A stretch of DNA of 64,000 bases from Xenorhabdus sp. BG5 (GTDB taxonomy: Bacteria; Pseudomonadota; Gammaproteobacteria; Enterobacterales; Enterobacteriaceae), in the NCBI RefSeq assembly GCF_015163665.1, contig NZ_JADEUG010000009.1:1-64000 (forward strand), given 5' to 3'. The notes beneath the pieces were generated by a model, which worked only from the letters and a program-made list of their open reading frames with translations, searched no databases and was not told the DNA's origin. Position numbers and translations under genes: made by a program. Shown in pieces: positions 63,393 through 64,000 of this stretch. The number at the start of each line of letters is the position of its first letter. Position 1 is the stretch's first letter.

Positions 63393-64000
63393 AACACACG
63401 TTCCTTACTGTCAGATAATCCTAGAGCTTGTAGCATAGTGCCAAGTTTCACCCCTGTTTCTTGCCATTCAGCATGAGGTTGTGAATCAGCAACGATGCCT
63501 GCTCCGGCAAAGAGTCGAATATGGTTTTCGAATAATTCACCACAACGAATGGTAATAACCCATTCACCATTACCCTTGGCGTCACACCAACCGACAATAC
63601 CGCCAAAATAGTTGCGCTCGAAGGGTTCGAGCTGAGCGATAAGTTCGTAGGCTCGTTCTCTTGGTGTGCCACAAAGTGCTGGAGTCGGATGGAGTAAGCC
63701 AGCAACGGAGAGGACGTTAGCGTGTTTATTGCGCAATTCGCCGCGTATTTCTGTCGCGAGGTGCCAAAGTAAAGGGGTGCTGAATATTGCAGGAGAGTCT
63801 GGGATCATCAATTCAGTACAATGTTCAGTGAGTGCGGTTCGGATCGCATCAATCACTAATTGATGCTCATGGTGATCTTTAGCTGAATGTAGCAGTGATT
63901 GGCGTAACGCATTGTCTTCCAGGATATTGTGACTTCTGCGTGACGAACCTGCCAGTGGTTGAGAAATAAGGGTATTGCCCTGTTTACGTAGTAGAAGTTC
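63389..64000 (-). CDS. entC: Isochorismate synthase (EntC/DhbC), C-terminal part; 5' end outside the window
   Basis: The frame is open from the window edge ([20 protein letters not shown]) to the stop at 63389, about 203 residues. It has the chorismate-binding C-terminal blocks [39 protein letters not shown] and [19 protein letters not shown], and ends with [20 protein letters not shown]. It turns chorismate to isochorismate, the first step toward 2,3-dihydroxybenzoate. The ATG at 63856 is internal, not the start. Confidence 0.93.
   Translation of the reverse strand, partial: ELLLRKQGNTLISQPLAGSSRRSHNILEDNALRQSLLHSAKDHHEHQLVIDAIRTALTEHCTELMIPDSPAIFSTPLLWHLATEIRGELRNKHANVLSVAGLLHPTPALCGTPRERAYELIAQLEPFERNYFGGIVGWCDAKGNGEWVITIRCGELFENHIRLFAGAGIVADSQPHAEWQETGVKLGTMLQALGLSDSKERVL

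Overview
The window looks like chromosome of an insect- or gut-associated enteric bacterium of the Morganellaceae, most likely Xenorhabdus or a close relative. This is inferred from gene content and protein similarity recalled from memory; no database was searched. The housekeeping anchor tRNA-Ile2(CAU)/ileX - rpoD - dnaG - rpsU - tsaD has the same order as in Escherichia coli. Other blocks also have close enterobacterial counterparts: gntR-gntK-gntU, ygfF, yqhA, terZABCD and a 2,3-dihydroxybenzoate operon.

Layout. 1-4.0 kb is the end of a mobile island next to the 3' end of ileX. It holds an IS481-type insertion-sequence end, an orphan VgrG/gpV-like spike gene, a candidate type I toxin locus with a self-complementary RNA pair, a hicAB toxin-antitoxin pair and a repeat-rich non-coding stretch. 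4.4-11 kb is core (acetyltransferase, macromolecular-synthesis operon, tsaD). 11.1-23 kb is an AraC-type regulator facing an eight-gene aromatic catabolic operon: 2-oxoacid:ferredoxin oxidoreductase, hot-dog thioesterase, aryl-CoA hydroxylase/OYE fusion, gentisate-type dioxygenase, FAH hydrolase, nitrilase and maleate isomerase. 23-26.3 kb is a three-gene envelope operon (beta-barrel, BamA/TamA-like barrel, DUF4056 lipoprotein).

26.8-38.2 kb is a type I-E CRISPR-Cas locus read leftward: leader, 29 repeats with 28 spacers, a VOC-family gene, then cas3-cas8e-cse2-cas7-cas5-cas6e-cas1-cas2, followed by two decaying repeats in a 61-bp register. The cas8e reading frame is broken by an apparent one-base deletion, so Cascade may be impaired although cas1-cas2 are intact. 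38.7-41.8 kb is gluconate uptake with its repressor. 42-42.6 kb is a higBA-like pair bracketed by a duplicated terminator. 42.9-46.6 kb is an MBOAT/SGNH operon resembling peptidoglycan O-acetylation genes, whose MBOAT gene carries an in-frame amber codon.

46.8-50.3 kb holds a Bax-like glucosaminidase, a DUF3761 protein, ygfF, a SymE-like protein and a palindromic repeat element. 50.6-59.4 kb is a tellurite/stress Ter cluster: terZABCD leftward, and rightward a four-gene nucleotide-metabolite-like operon followed by terW. 59.5-64 kb is yqhA and the leftward entC-entE-entB-entA siderophore precursor operon; entC runs off the window.

The most notable points are the aryl-CoA/gentisate route without a CoA ligase, the candidate two-RNA type I toxin locus, the broken cas8e with relic repeats beside cas2, and the amber-interrupted O-acetyltransferase.
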